Assembly (NCBI RefSeq): GCF_947500985.1
Contig: NZ_CANMTX010000012.1
Location: 1-64,000 of the forward strand
Origin: an uncultured Maribacter sp.
GTDB lineage: Bacteria > Bacteroidota > Bacteroidia > Flavobacteriales > Flavobacteriaceae
Length of the DNA stretch: 64,000 nucleotides
Reading direction: 5' to 3'
Part shown: positions 23,760-31,297 of the stretch, piece by piece
How the letters are laid out: each line of letters begins with the position of its first letter
Position numbering within the stretch: position 1 is the first letter of the stretch
The notes under the pieces: generated by a model
Database searches by the model: none
What the model was told of the DNA's origin: nothing
Seen by the model: the letters and a program-made list of their open reading frames with translations, nothing else
Made by a program: the position numbers and the translations under genes

Positions 23760-25310
23760 ATGGTCAGAAATGTACAGTTGCGGTTATCATTAAAGGAAGA
23801 AGGCACACCTAACGGATTAGAAATTCGTACGGCAAAGTACTTAGGACTCGAAGATGGAACCTTTAAAATTAGGGTACTTCGAAAGTCTATAGATGCTCGT
23901 AAGCCTAAAATTTTCTTTAATTACAAACTGGCAATTTACATTAATGAACCTGCCCCTAGCGATGCTCTTAATTTTAAATATAAAGATGTATCGAAAGCAA
24001 AACCAATTCACATTGTAGGATTCGGACCTGCTGGGATGTGGGCTGCATTACGTTGTTTAGAAATGGGCTATAAACCCATTGTTCTTGAACGAGGTAATAA
24101 TGTAAAGGATCGTAGACGAGATTTAAAAGCAATCAACCAAGACCATCAAGTAAACCCTGAAAGTAATTACTGTTTTGGAGAAGGTGGTGCCGGCACTTAT
24201 TCTGACGGAAAATTATATACACGTAGCCTTAAACGTGGTGATGTTCGTCGCATATTCGAAAGTTTAGTTTTTCACGGTGCTACAGACCAGATTCTGGTTG
24301 ATGCTCATCCGCATATTGGGACGAACAAACTTCCTAAAATTGTTCAGAATATTCGTGAAGTAATTCAGCATCACGGTGGTGAAATTCACTTCAATACTAA
24401 AGTGACCGATTTCGTTATTAAAGACAATACCTTAAAAGCGATTGTTTTAAACGAGAATGATGAAATGGCTGTTGAAAGAGTAATCTTGGCAACGGGACAT
24501 TCAGCTCGCGATATTTTTGATTTACTGCATAAAAAAAATATTGCACTTGAAGCAAAGTCATTTGCTATGGGTGTTCGTGTAGAGCATCCGCAACATATTA
24601 TAGATAGTATTCAGTACCACTGTTCTGGTGACCGTAGCGAATTGCTACCAGCGGCTTCATACAGTTTGGTAGAACAGGTAAAAGAACGTGGTGTGTATTC
24701 TTTTTGTATGTGCCCTGGCGGATTCATAGTACCTGCTGCAACTGCACCTGGTGAGGTTGTCGTTAATGGAATGTCTCCGTCGAAACGAAATAACCTGTAT
24801 GCAAATTCGGGTATCGTGGTTGAAATAAATGTGGATAAGGATATTCCCAAGTACGAGAAATTTGGAGCGCTTAAAGGATTAGAATATCAAAAAGCATTAG
24901 AGCGATTAGCATTTACATCTGGCGGAAGAACACAAACTGCTCCTGCGCAACGATTAACTGATTTTGTAGATGGAAACCTTTCTGTAGATTTAAATCCGAC
25001 TTCATATCAACCTGGTCTTAACTCTTCGCCTTTACATTCTTTACTACCTAAATTAATAGGTGGTAGACTACGCCAAGGCTTCAAAGCATTCGGTGATAAA
25101 ATGCATGGGTATTATACTGCCGAGGCAAATATTGTAGGTGTAGAATCTAGAACCTCATCACCTGTAAGTATTCCAAGAAATGAAAAATTAGAACATCCTG
25201 TTATCAAAGGTCTTTTCCCTTGTGGTGAAGGCGGTGGTTATGCTGGTGGAATCGTATCTGCCGCTATGGACGGAGAACGTTGTGCCGAAGCTGCAATTGT
25301 GGGACTTTAA
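23760..25310 (+). CDS. NAD(P)/FAD-dependent oxidoreductase (COG2509-like)
   Basis: A 516-residue flavoprotein of the uncharacterised FAD-dependent dehydrogenase family. After an N-terminal module of about 80 residues comes the dinucleotide-binding motif VGFGPAGMWAA (about 88-98), then CFGEGGAGTYSDGKLYT and a C-terminal FAD motif PCGEGGGYAGGIVSAAMDG. The whole-family pattern is clear but the substrate is unknown. The mRNA leader is very short if the TAATTTTG just upstream is the promoter. Heptamer repeats follow directly after the stop. Confidence 0.85.
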   Translation: MVRNVQLRLSLKEEGTPNGLEIRTAKYLGLEDGTFKIRVLRKSIDARKPKIFFNYKLAIYINEPAPSDALNFKYKDVSKAKPIHIVGFGPAGMWAALRCLEMGYKPIVLERGNNVKDRRRDLKAINQDHQVNPESNYCFGEGGAGTYSDGKLYTRSLKRGDVRRIFESLVFHGATDQILVDAHPHIGTNKLPKIVQNIREVIQHHGGEIHFNTKVTDFVIKDNTLKAIVLNENDEMAVERVILATGHSARDIFDLLHKKNIALEAKSFAMGVRVEHPQHIIDSIQYHCSGDRSELLPAASYSLVEQVKERGVYSFCMCPGGFIVPAATAPGEVVVNGMSPSKRNNLYANSGIVVEINVDKDIPKYEKFGALKGLEYQKALERLAFTSGGRTQTAPAQRLTDFVDGNLSVDLNPTSYQPGLNSSPLHSLLPKLIGGRLRQGFKAFGDKMHGYYTAEANIVGVESRTSSPVSIPRNEKLEHPVIKGLFPCGEGGGYAGGIVSAAMDGERCAEAAIVGL

Positions 25311-25370
25311 TTGGTTGTTGGTTGTTGGTTGTTGGTTGTTGGTTGTTGGTTGTTGGTTGTTGGTTGTTGG
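25311..25370 (+). repeat. Heptamer VNTR (TTGGTTG)n, about 8 copies
   Basis: Perfect tandem copies of a 7-bp unit fill 25311-25370, directly after the stop of the FAD enzyme. A related array with unit TTAGTTG lies at 26009-26056. The stretch 25371-25526 is low-complexity, with short words such as GAACACT repeated four times at 25493-25520, and no gene. Confidence 0.9.
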
Positions 25371-25526
25371 AAAATAAAATTTTGCGTAGCTAAATTGTTA
25401 TTGCCTGTAGTCTTTCCTCTCTACTCTATTTTCTCTTTTCTACTTTATACTTTGTACCTAATACTTAGTACTTAATACTGCAAACTGGCAACTGAACACT
25501 GAACACTGAACACTGAACACTAAAAC

Positions 25527-25763
25527 TTAAGCCATTTTAGGCTTATTAGCCTTTGTCAAAAAATTCAAATCTCTTTTGATTCTTGAGTTTTTAAATTTGT
25601 ATAATCTAGCTACTTCTGTATTTGATTCTATTTTGATTTCGTTATTTGTTTCTGTAACAATGGTGATTTCAATAGTTTCAACCTTTACTTCTTCAGTAGT
25701 GTTTTGTGCTTGAGCAGTGAAGCTTATAAAGATGATAAAGATTGTTGCGATTATTGTTTTCAT
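25527..25763 (-). CDS. Small exported protein, paralogue A of a tandem pair
   Basis: A 78-residue protein with a signal peptide (1-19, cleaved after AQA) and a mature part with acidic/beta-prone residues (TTEEVKVETIEI) and a basic, conserved C-terminus (YKFKNSRIKRDLNFL, then TKANKPKMA). About 85-90% identical to the protein at 26211, with changes concentrated at residues 31-52. No known family. The 177-nt upstream leader is nearly invariant between the two copies, so regulation at the leader is likely. Confidence 0.6.
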   Translation of the reverse strand: MKTIIATIFIIFISFTAQAQNTTEEVKVETIEITIVTETNNEIKIESNTEVARLYKFKNSRIKRDLNFLTKANKPKMA

Positions 25764-25940
25764 GACTTGCGTTTGTTACAATAATAGAACGCCGCAGGCC
25801 TTGTTTTACTAGGTGGTGAATCGCTGAAAAACCCCTTATACTCGTTACTTGACACAAGTTCGGGTAAAGTGTAAAATCGCATCGATAAACGACATCACCC
25901 TCAAAAACACCTTACCGAGATTTGGTGTCGTTAACCGACA
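25764..25940 (-). promoter_or_regulatory. Conserved 177-nt leader, copy A
   Basis: The 177 nt upstream of the 78-residue protein gene differ at only one or two positions from 26448-26624. The far end is a small hairpin (TGTCG / CGACA around TTAAC at 25926-25940). It also contains CACC/GGTG pairs and the phrase GGGGTTTTTCAGCG on the sense strand. This may be a promoter plus structured 5' UTR; the transcription start cannot be placed. Confidence 0.5.
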
Positions 25941-26008
25941 AACGAAGTTTTAAATTCAAGAATTAGATACAAGTTCAAACTCAAAAATCAAGTTCAAGTT
26001 CAAAATGA

Positions 26009-26056
26009 GTTGTTGGTTGTTGGTTGTTAGTTGTTAGTTGTTAGTTGTTAGTTGTT
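26009..26056 (+). repeat. Heptamer VNTR (GTTGTTA/G)n
   Basis: About seven tandem copies of a 7-bp unit, GTTGTTG changing to GTTGTTA, matching the array at 25311. It lies about 690 bp from that array, the same offset as the paralogous genes, so it belongs to the tandem duplication. Confidence 0.85.
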
Positions 26057-26210
26057 AGAAACTATAAAATTTAGCTTTACTAAATACGCTTGATAAGGAA
26101 CTAATCAAAAAAAAGTCTATTCTCTATATTCTTACCTCTTACTTTGTACTTATTACTGATGACTGGAAACTGGAAACCGAACACTGAAAACTAAAAACTG
26201 AAAACTGAAA

Positions 26211-26447
26211 TTAAGCCATTTTAGGCTTGTTAGCTTTTGTTAAGAAGTTCAAATCTCTTTTGATTCTAGAATTTTTGAATTTGTATAAACGAGCTATTTC
26301 TGTTTTCGCTTCTAAGTTGATCTCGTAAGTGGTTTCTGTAACAATGGTCATTTCAACAGTTTCAACCTTTACTTCTTCAGTAGTGTTTTGTGCTTGAGCA
26401 GTGAAGCTTAAAAAGATGATAAAGATTGTTGCTATTATTGTTTTCAT
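26211..26447 (-). CDS. Small exported protein, paralogue B of a tandem pair
   Basis: A 78-residue protein, the second copy of the gene at 25527 (offset 684 bp). Signal peptide 1-19; the C-terminal 28 residues (ARLYKFKNSRIKRDL onward) are identical to copy A. Differences cluster in the mature N-terminal half (TTYEINLEAKTEI in place of TNNEIKIESNTEV), which suggests divergence in the exposed part with a fixed C-terminal end. Function unknown. Confidence 0.6.
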   Translation of the reverse strand: MKTIIATIFIIFLSFTAQAQNTTEEVKVETVEMTIVTETTYEINLEAKTEIARLYKFKNSRIKRDLNFLTKANKPKMA

Positions 26448-26624
26448 GACTTGCGTTTGTTACAATAATAGAACGCCGCAGGCCTTGTTTTACTAGGTGG
26501 TGAATCGCTGAAAAACCCCTTATACTCGTTACTTGACACAAGTTCGGGTAAAGTGTAAAATCGCATCGATAAACGACATCACCCTCAAAAACACCTTACC
26601 GAGAATTGGTGTCGTTAACCGACA
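26448..26624 (-). promoter_or_regulatory. Conserved 177-nt leader, copy B
   Basis: Same length and almost the same sequence as 25764-25940, ending with the TGTCG / CGACA hairpin. It is more conserved than the coding region it precedes, which suggests a functional RNA or promoter region, or recent gene conversion. Confidence 0.5.
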
Positions 26625-26774
26625 CATAGCTTAAACTGGAGGATAGAATTTAGGAGATAGTAGATAAAAATTGTCGACCAGAGAATATTCAAGAATACAT
26701 ATTGAAGACATCTAATTAGATTTCTTCGGACTAAACAATTGAGAAATGAAAACTAAAACTGAATACTAAAATTT

Positions 26775-26815
26775 ATGCCATTTTAGGAGCGTTTGGCATT
26801 TACTTCAGTTTGAAG
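26775..26815 (-). pseudogene. Remnant of a third copy of the 78-residue protein gene
   Basis: The sequence GCCATTTTAGGAGCGTTTGG matches the 3' end of copies A and B (codons for PKMA and stop), but an in-frame stop occurs a few codons upstream and the rest is missing. It appears to be a third tandem copy that was cut away, perhaps by the IS3 element that starts nearby. Confidence 0.4.
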
Positions 26816-26918
26816 AACACAGACCGTACCCGTTAAAATGTTGGTAGATTTGTAGGCTTCCCTATAAATAAGACAGTAGAAAATTCGAATTTACTAACTT
26901 TAAATTCAAACTGTCATT

Positions 26919-27185
26919 ATGAAAACAAGCAAGTTTAGCGAGAGTCAAATCATCAAGGCTCTTAAGGAAAATGAACAAGGAAAATCTGTTGGGGATATTT
27001 CCAGAGAATTGGGTATTGATAAGAGCACATTTTATTACTGGCGTAAAAAGTACGGTGGTATGGAAAAACAGGAACTCAAACGCCTGAAAGATTTAGAAGC
27101 AGAAAATCTGAGACTTAAGCAAATGTATGCTGACGTAAGTCTCGATAATAAGATGTTTAAAGATATACTGTCAAAAAAGTTCTAA
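26919..27185 (+). CDS. IS3-family transposase OrfA
   Basis: An 88-residue OrfA: helix-turn-helix (SESQIIKALKENEQGKSVGD, then ISRELGIDKSTFYYWRKKYGG) and a coiled-coil/leucine-zipper tail (LKRLKDLEAENLRLKQMYAD). In IS3 elements OrfA binds the ends and is fused to OrfB by -1 frameshifting. It appears intact but the OrfB that follows is truncated, so the element is dead. Confidence 0.88.
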   Translation: MKTSKFSESQIIKALKENEQGKSVGDISRELGIDKSTFYYWRKKYGGMEKQELKRLKDLEAENLRLKQMYADVSLDNKMFKDILSKKF

Positions 27186-27313
27186 GACCTTCCGACAAAA
27201 TAGTTCGAACAAAATATCTCATCAAGGAATATCTAGTGCCTATCGTACGTGCGTGTAAAGTAGCTGGTCTGACCAGTATGAAATGGTTTAACGGAATGAA
27301 CTTAAAGTTGTAG
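27186..27313 (+). pseudogene. Truncated IS3 OrfB fragment
   Basis: The frame overlapping the end of OrfA reads VLRPSDKIVRTKYLIKEYLV, then PIVRACKVAGLTSMKWF, before ending at TAG 27311-27313. This is the N-terminus of an IS3 OrfB (normally about 280 residues); the whole integrase domain is gone. The right end of the element was not found. The rest of 27314-27501 holds only the GT repeat. Confidence 0.75.
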
Positions 27314-27444
27314 AACTCCCAAAAAAAATGATAAAAACTCTGTGTATATTTAATAAAACAGTTTTCGGTTAGTTATGACACAGTATAATAGTGTCTTTTG
27401 CCTTATTAAAATAGATTAAGGTTGCTATCTTATATTGTTGAATC

Positions 27445-27468
27445 GTGTGTGTGTGTGTGTGTGTGTGT
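27445..27468. repeat. (GT)12 dinucleotide microsatellite
   Basis: Twelve uninterrupted GT units, 33 bp beyond the stop codon of the C-type lectin gene. Long dinucleotide tracts are uncommon in bacterial chromosomes and are prone to slippage. It lies downstream of a gene, not in a promoter. Confidence 0.95.
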
Positions 27469-27501
27469 GGACTATAGGGCATAAAAGTTCTAACCCTACA
27501 T

Positions 27502-28491
27502 TTAATTCTTTACGCGGTACGTAATTCTTCTATTGGTAATTACATTACACTTACTAACAGTTAAGTTAGTGGTGGCAGAAATATTCAAAACTGGGTCACC
27601 CGGCATACCACCGTATTCTACTACATAACCTTGCGAAGCATAAGCACCCCCACCCCCATTGTTTGGTAAATCGTTCCAAGCACCTATTGGCGCTCCACCT
27701 CTAATTACAGATGCTGCTGCAATGTGCGCATAGTCTTCTCCATTACTACCAACGTTATTAGGTTCACCACCATTCCAATTGGCGAAAGTTAGTTCTGTAC
27801 CATTAGAGAGACCTTGCCAGAATTGAGTCCCTGCCTCAGGCCCAGTCACCCAGCGCCATTCACCTTCAACTGCTAAATCTGTTGCCCCTATCCATCCAAA
27901 ACCACTGGCTTGTGCTCCAGAAAAATCGGCTTCTTCCTGTGTTGTAAGCGTTACCAAATATCCTTGTAATCCAAAATAAGTTCGAGCAGATGCAGCGGCC
28001 TCTGCTGCTGTCCAAGAAATACCTGGTGCAGAAACAAATTCGTAATAATGCTGGGTAGAAGGTAAAAAATTAGCCTCACCTACTGTAATTGAAAATTGCC
28101 TAATTCCAGATGGAGTTAGGGAACTGCTAGAGAATTCAGTTGCTAAGACCGCAGCTTCAAATTCGGTATATGTTGCAGGACCTTGTAAGGTTAACTCACC
28201 TTGCACAATATCCCAACTTGTAGTAATGTTAGGATGAAATCCAGTTAGTGTCAAAATATCCTCGCCATTGATATAACCGTTAGATATTTGTATATAAACG
28301 GCAGAAGTACTTGTATCATCTGGATCAGTAATACTTATGGATTGTGCTATGGGCAGTGATGCAGCCGGACAATACAGCTGATTTCCTGTTGCCGACAGTA
28401 CCGGAGGTAAATCTGTGCCTTGCCCTTTTACAAGACTCGTCATCAAACAAAATAAAATACTACAAATGAAAAATTCATACCTCAATAACAT
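27502..28491 (-). CDS. Exported C-type lectin domain protein
   Basis: A 329-residue secreted protein with a signal peptide (1-23). The first part (about 35-135) has repeat-like beta segments with DPDDTSTS; residues about 148-293 form a C-type lectin-like domain with the hallmarks GEWRWVTG, FANWNGGEPNN and WND, which in the family make the calcium/carbohydrate site (EPN is the mannose-type motif). The C-terminus (CNVITNRRITYRVKN) is not a type IX secretion sorting domain, although many flavobacterial relatives have one, so the protein may be shortened or may use another route. Confidence 0.82.
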   Translation of the reverse strand: MLLRYEFFICSILFCLMTSLVKGQGTDLPPVLSATGNQLYCPAASLPIAQSISITDPDDTSTSAVYIQISNGYINGEDILTLTGFHPNITTSWDIVQGELTLQGPATYTEFEAAVLATEFSSSSLTPSGIRQFSITVGEANFLPSTQHYYEFVSAPGISWTAAEAAASARTYFGLQGYLVTLTTQEEADFSGAQASGFGWIGATDLAVEGEWRWVTGPEAGTQFWQGLSNGTELTFANWNGGEPNNVGSNGEDYAHIAAASVIRGGAPIGAWNDLPNNGGGGAYASQGYVVEYGGMPGDPVLNISATTNLTVSKCNVITNRRITYRVKN

Positions 28492-28682
28492 TCAACAATA
28501 ATTAACCATAGTAAAGCTAACCCAATAGACTCCTATGGTCAAAAAAATGTTGTGTAGCGATCCATTTATAACACAAATGGACATTTTAGCATCATTATCC
28601 CTTATAAGTCATTACACAAGATGAAAGGTTTTTTCTCAAATCCTTTTAATAATAGCCGTAACTTCGCGCTTTATTAAAAATT

Positions 28683-29981
28683 ATGACATTTAAAGAACTC
28701 GGCCTAGCCGAACCAATCCTAAAGGCCTTAGAAGCCGAAGGTTATACTCACCCTACTCCAATTCAAGAACAATCAATTCCTATATTACTTAAAGGCAAAG
28801 ATCTTTTAGGTGTTGCACAAACAGGTACTGGTAAGACAGCTGCTTTTGGTATTCCAATACTTCATCAATTATATGAAGGTATTAGTTTAAGCCAAAACAA
28901 ACGAAAGATAAAAGCACTGATTGTTACTCCTACTCGTGAACTTGCCATACAGATTGCTGAAAGCTTTACGGCTTACGGTAAACATACTGGCTTACGTAAT
29001 ACTGTTATTTTTGGCGGTGTAAAACAAGGTAAACAAGTAAATGCACTTAGAGGTGGCGTTGATATTTTAATAGCTACTCCCGGTCGTTTATTAGATTTAA
29101 TGAACCAAGGTTTTATTTCTTTTAGAGATTTAGAGCATGTAGTTTTAGATGAAGCCGACCAAATGTTGGATATGGGTTTCATTCACGACATTAAAAAAAT
29201 CATTGCAAAATTACCAGCCAAAAGACAATCGTTGTTCTTCTCGGCAACCATGCCTAAAGATATCGTAGAGCTTTCTCGTAAAATGCTTGGTGATTTTGAA
29301 CGTGTTACTATTAAACCTGAACAAGCAACCGCAGAGAAGGTTGAACAAGGTGTCTATTTTGTTAGTAAAGCGAATAAGCCTAAACTTCTTATTCACCTTA
29401 TTAATGAAAAGCCCGAGAACACATTAATCGTATTCTCAAGAACCAAACATGGTGCTAACAAGATTGTAAAGAAATTAGACCAAGCTGGTATTCGTTCTGC
29501 TGCAATACATGGTAACAAATCGCAAACGGCAAGACAAAAAGCTTTAGGTAGTTTTAAAGATGGTTCGTTGAAAGTATTGGTAGCTACAGATATTGCTGCA
29601 AGAGGTATTGATGTTGAAGATTTATCATTAGTTGTAAATTACGATTTACCTAATGTTTCTGAAACTTATGTACACCGTATTGGTAGAACTGGGCGTGCAA
29701 ATGCAAGCGGAATCGCAATTTCGTTTTGTGATAAAGAAGAAAGAGCATACTTACGTGATATTGAAAAGCTAATAAAGCAACCTATACCACGCATGCCAGA
29801 GCATCAATTTACTGATGGGGATTCTGATGATGCACAAGATGAGAAACCAGCTCAACAACCAAGAAATAACGGCAATAAAAATAAAAACCGTAACAGACCT
29901 GGTGGTAACAACTTTCGAGGAAAGAACAATAGAAATACGAGTAGACCTAAAAAAAGAAATGATTCTAGCAGAAGCGAATAG
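28683..29981 (+). CDS. rhlE: DEAD-box RNA helicase, RhlE type
   Basis: A 432-residue ATP-dependent RNA helicase used in ribosome assembly and RNA turnover, especially in the cold. Motifs in order: Q motif (GYTHPTPIQEQS, 20-31), Walker A AQTGTGKT (45-52), PTRELA, TPGR, DEAD (156-159), SAT, ARGID and HRIGRTGRA. The basic, Asn/Arg-rich C-terminal tail (from about 380; NNGNKNKNRNRPGGNNFRGK) is typical of the RhlE group and binds RNA. Cytosolic and complete. Confidence 0.95.
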   Translation: MTFKELGLAEPILKALEAEGYTHPTPIQEQSIPILLKGKDLLGVAQTGTGKTAAFGIPILHQLYEGISLSQNKRKIKALIVTPTRELAIQIAESFTAYGKHTGLRNTVIFGGVKQGKQVNALRGGVDILIATPGRLLDLMNQGFISFRDLEHVVLDEADQMLDMGFIHDIKKIIAKLPAKRQSLFFSATMPKDIVELSRKMLGDFERVTIKPEQATAEKVEQGVYFVSKANKPKLLIHLINEKPENTLIVFSRTKHGANKIVKKLDQAGIRSAAIHGNKSQTARQKALGSFKDGSLKVLVATDIAARGIDVEDLSLVVNYDLPNVSETYVHRIGRTGRANASGIAISFCDKEERAYLRDIEKLIKQPIPRMPEHQFTDGDSDDAQDEKPAQQPRNNGNKNKNRNRPGGNNFRGKNNRNTSRPKKRNDSSRSE

Positions 29982-30019
29982 CTTCTGTTAGAATTTCATT
30001 TATACTAACACACTGCATT

Positions 30020-30712
30020 ATGAAAAAGCAAATGGTTATTTATGGCAGCGGTCGCCATACCATACCATTCTTAAATTACATCGCAAAAGCAACTGGTAAA
30101 GAAAAACCGAATATGTGTTTTATACCTACAGCTAGCGGTGAAGATGAAAAGTATATTGCTTCTTTCTATGATGTTTGCTCACAGATAGATGTTACTCCGC
30201 ATGTACTTTCCGTCTGGATAAATTCATACGACCAAAAAGAATCTTTCGAGGAGATTATCTCTCGTATGGATGCTATTATAGTTGGCGGCGGAAACACCTT
30301 AAATATGCTTGCCATTTGGAAAGCTCAAGGCATTGATATTGCTCTTAAAAACGCTTATGATAACGGCGTAGTTATGGGTGGCGGTAGTGCAGGTTCTTTA
30401 TGTTGGTTTAATGGTGGAACTACAGATTCTAGACCTAAAGAATTAAGTATTGTTGGTGGTATGGCGTTTATTGACAAAAGCCACTGTCCGCATTACAATT
30501 CTGAGACTTCACGTAGACCTCTTTATTTTGAAAATATTAAAACAAGTAAACTTTCTAATGGTTACGCCTGTGATGACCGTTCTGCTATTCATTTCATTGA
30601 TGGTGAAGTTCATACCTCCGTTTCTTTGAATGAAGAAAACCACTCTTATTACGTGTATTTAAAAGATGGTGAAATTGTTGAGGAGTTGATACCGAGTACG
30701 GTAATTTCTTAG
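30020..30712 (+). CDS. Peptidase E-like (S51) protein
   Basis: A 230-residue member of the S51 family (alpha-aspartyl dipeptidase / cyanophycinase-like), cytosolic. The nucleophile Ser123 lies in MGGGSAGSLCWF and the preceding VGGGNTLNMLAIWK motif is typical. Classical peptidase E cleaves Asp-X dipeptides; this one may also be one of the many S51 proteins of unknown substrate. It begins 38 bp after the helicase gene and may share its transcript. Confidence 0.85.
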   Translation: MKKQMVIYGSGRHTIPFLNYIAKATGKEKPNMCFIPTASGEDEKYIASFYDVCSQIDVTPHVLSVWINSYDQKESFEEIISRMDAIIVGGGNTLNMLAIWKAQGIDIALKNAYDNGVVMGGGSAGSLCWFNGGTTDSRPKELSIVGGMAFIDKSHCPHYNSETSRRPLYFENIKTSKLSNGYACDDRSAIHFIDGEVHTSVSLNEENHSYYVYLKDGEIVEELIPSTVIS

Positions 30713-30785
30713 ATTCTAGGGATTCGGACTAATTCTATAATTATTTATTGAATTCAAATCATTTTAAATTGTAGTACTAAAAAAG

Positions 30786-31060
30786 ACCCACCCCTAGCCC
30801 CTCCCATGAGGGGAACAGTTTGAGCATGTATTTAATCCTTCGTGAAAAAATTTACTAAGCGACTTTAAATTGCTTTTTGGTCAAATACTCCCAATCAAAA
30901 ACGCAATAATCCCCTCTTGGGGGGAATAGTTCTTGCTTAAATTAATCTTTGTCCCTAACGTCAACAGTGTAACTATAGACTTCAAAACTTGATTGAAACT
31001 CGCAATCAAAAACAAAAATCTCCCCTCCTGGGAGGGGACCAAAGGGCTGGGTAATACGGA
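30786..31060. repeat. REP-like hairpin cluster
   Basis: Three GC-rich hairpins within 275 bp in an otherwise AT-rich gap: CCCCTC / GAGGGG at 30798-30813, CCCC / GGGG at 30911-30922, and a perfect TCCCCTCC-TG-GGAGGGGA at 31021-31038. Hairpins 2 and 3 share the preceding direct repeat CAATCAAAAAC; hairpins 1 and 3 are flanked by inverted ACCCACCCC / GGGCTGGGT words, as in REP/BIME units. The rest of the 30713-31297 gap contains no gene; an open frame across it is an artefact of the repeats. Confidence 0.7.
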
Positions 31061-31297
31061 TGATAAATTGGTCTTATATGGAACTCTAAAAGAATATCGA
31101 TACCTAAGATCGGAAAATAAAAAAATCATCAAAGTAATTTTGATAGCACTAAAATGATTTATGTTCATAATTTGGTACACTAAATTATAGAACCCTTAAA
31201 TAGCCTATAAAAACTTACCTGACCATACTAATCCAACTGATTTACGATTATATTTAAATGTAAGAAATGCAAAAGAGATTACTTTAAAATATAGTAC

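Noticed and set aside
25311..25370. Possible CRISPR array
   Set aside because: The unit is 7 bp with no spacers; it is a VNTR.
27314..27444. Right end of the 26919 IS3 element
   Set aside because: I could not find a partner for a left inverted repeat, so element limits are not given.
30881..31180. A 99-codon open frame on the minus strand
   Set aside because: It runs through the REP-like hairpins, has low-complexity composition and no recognisable protein character.
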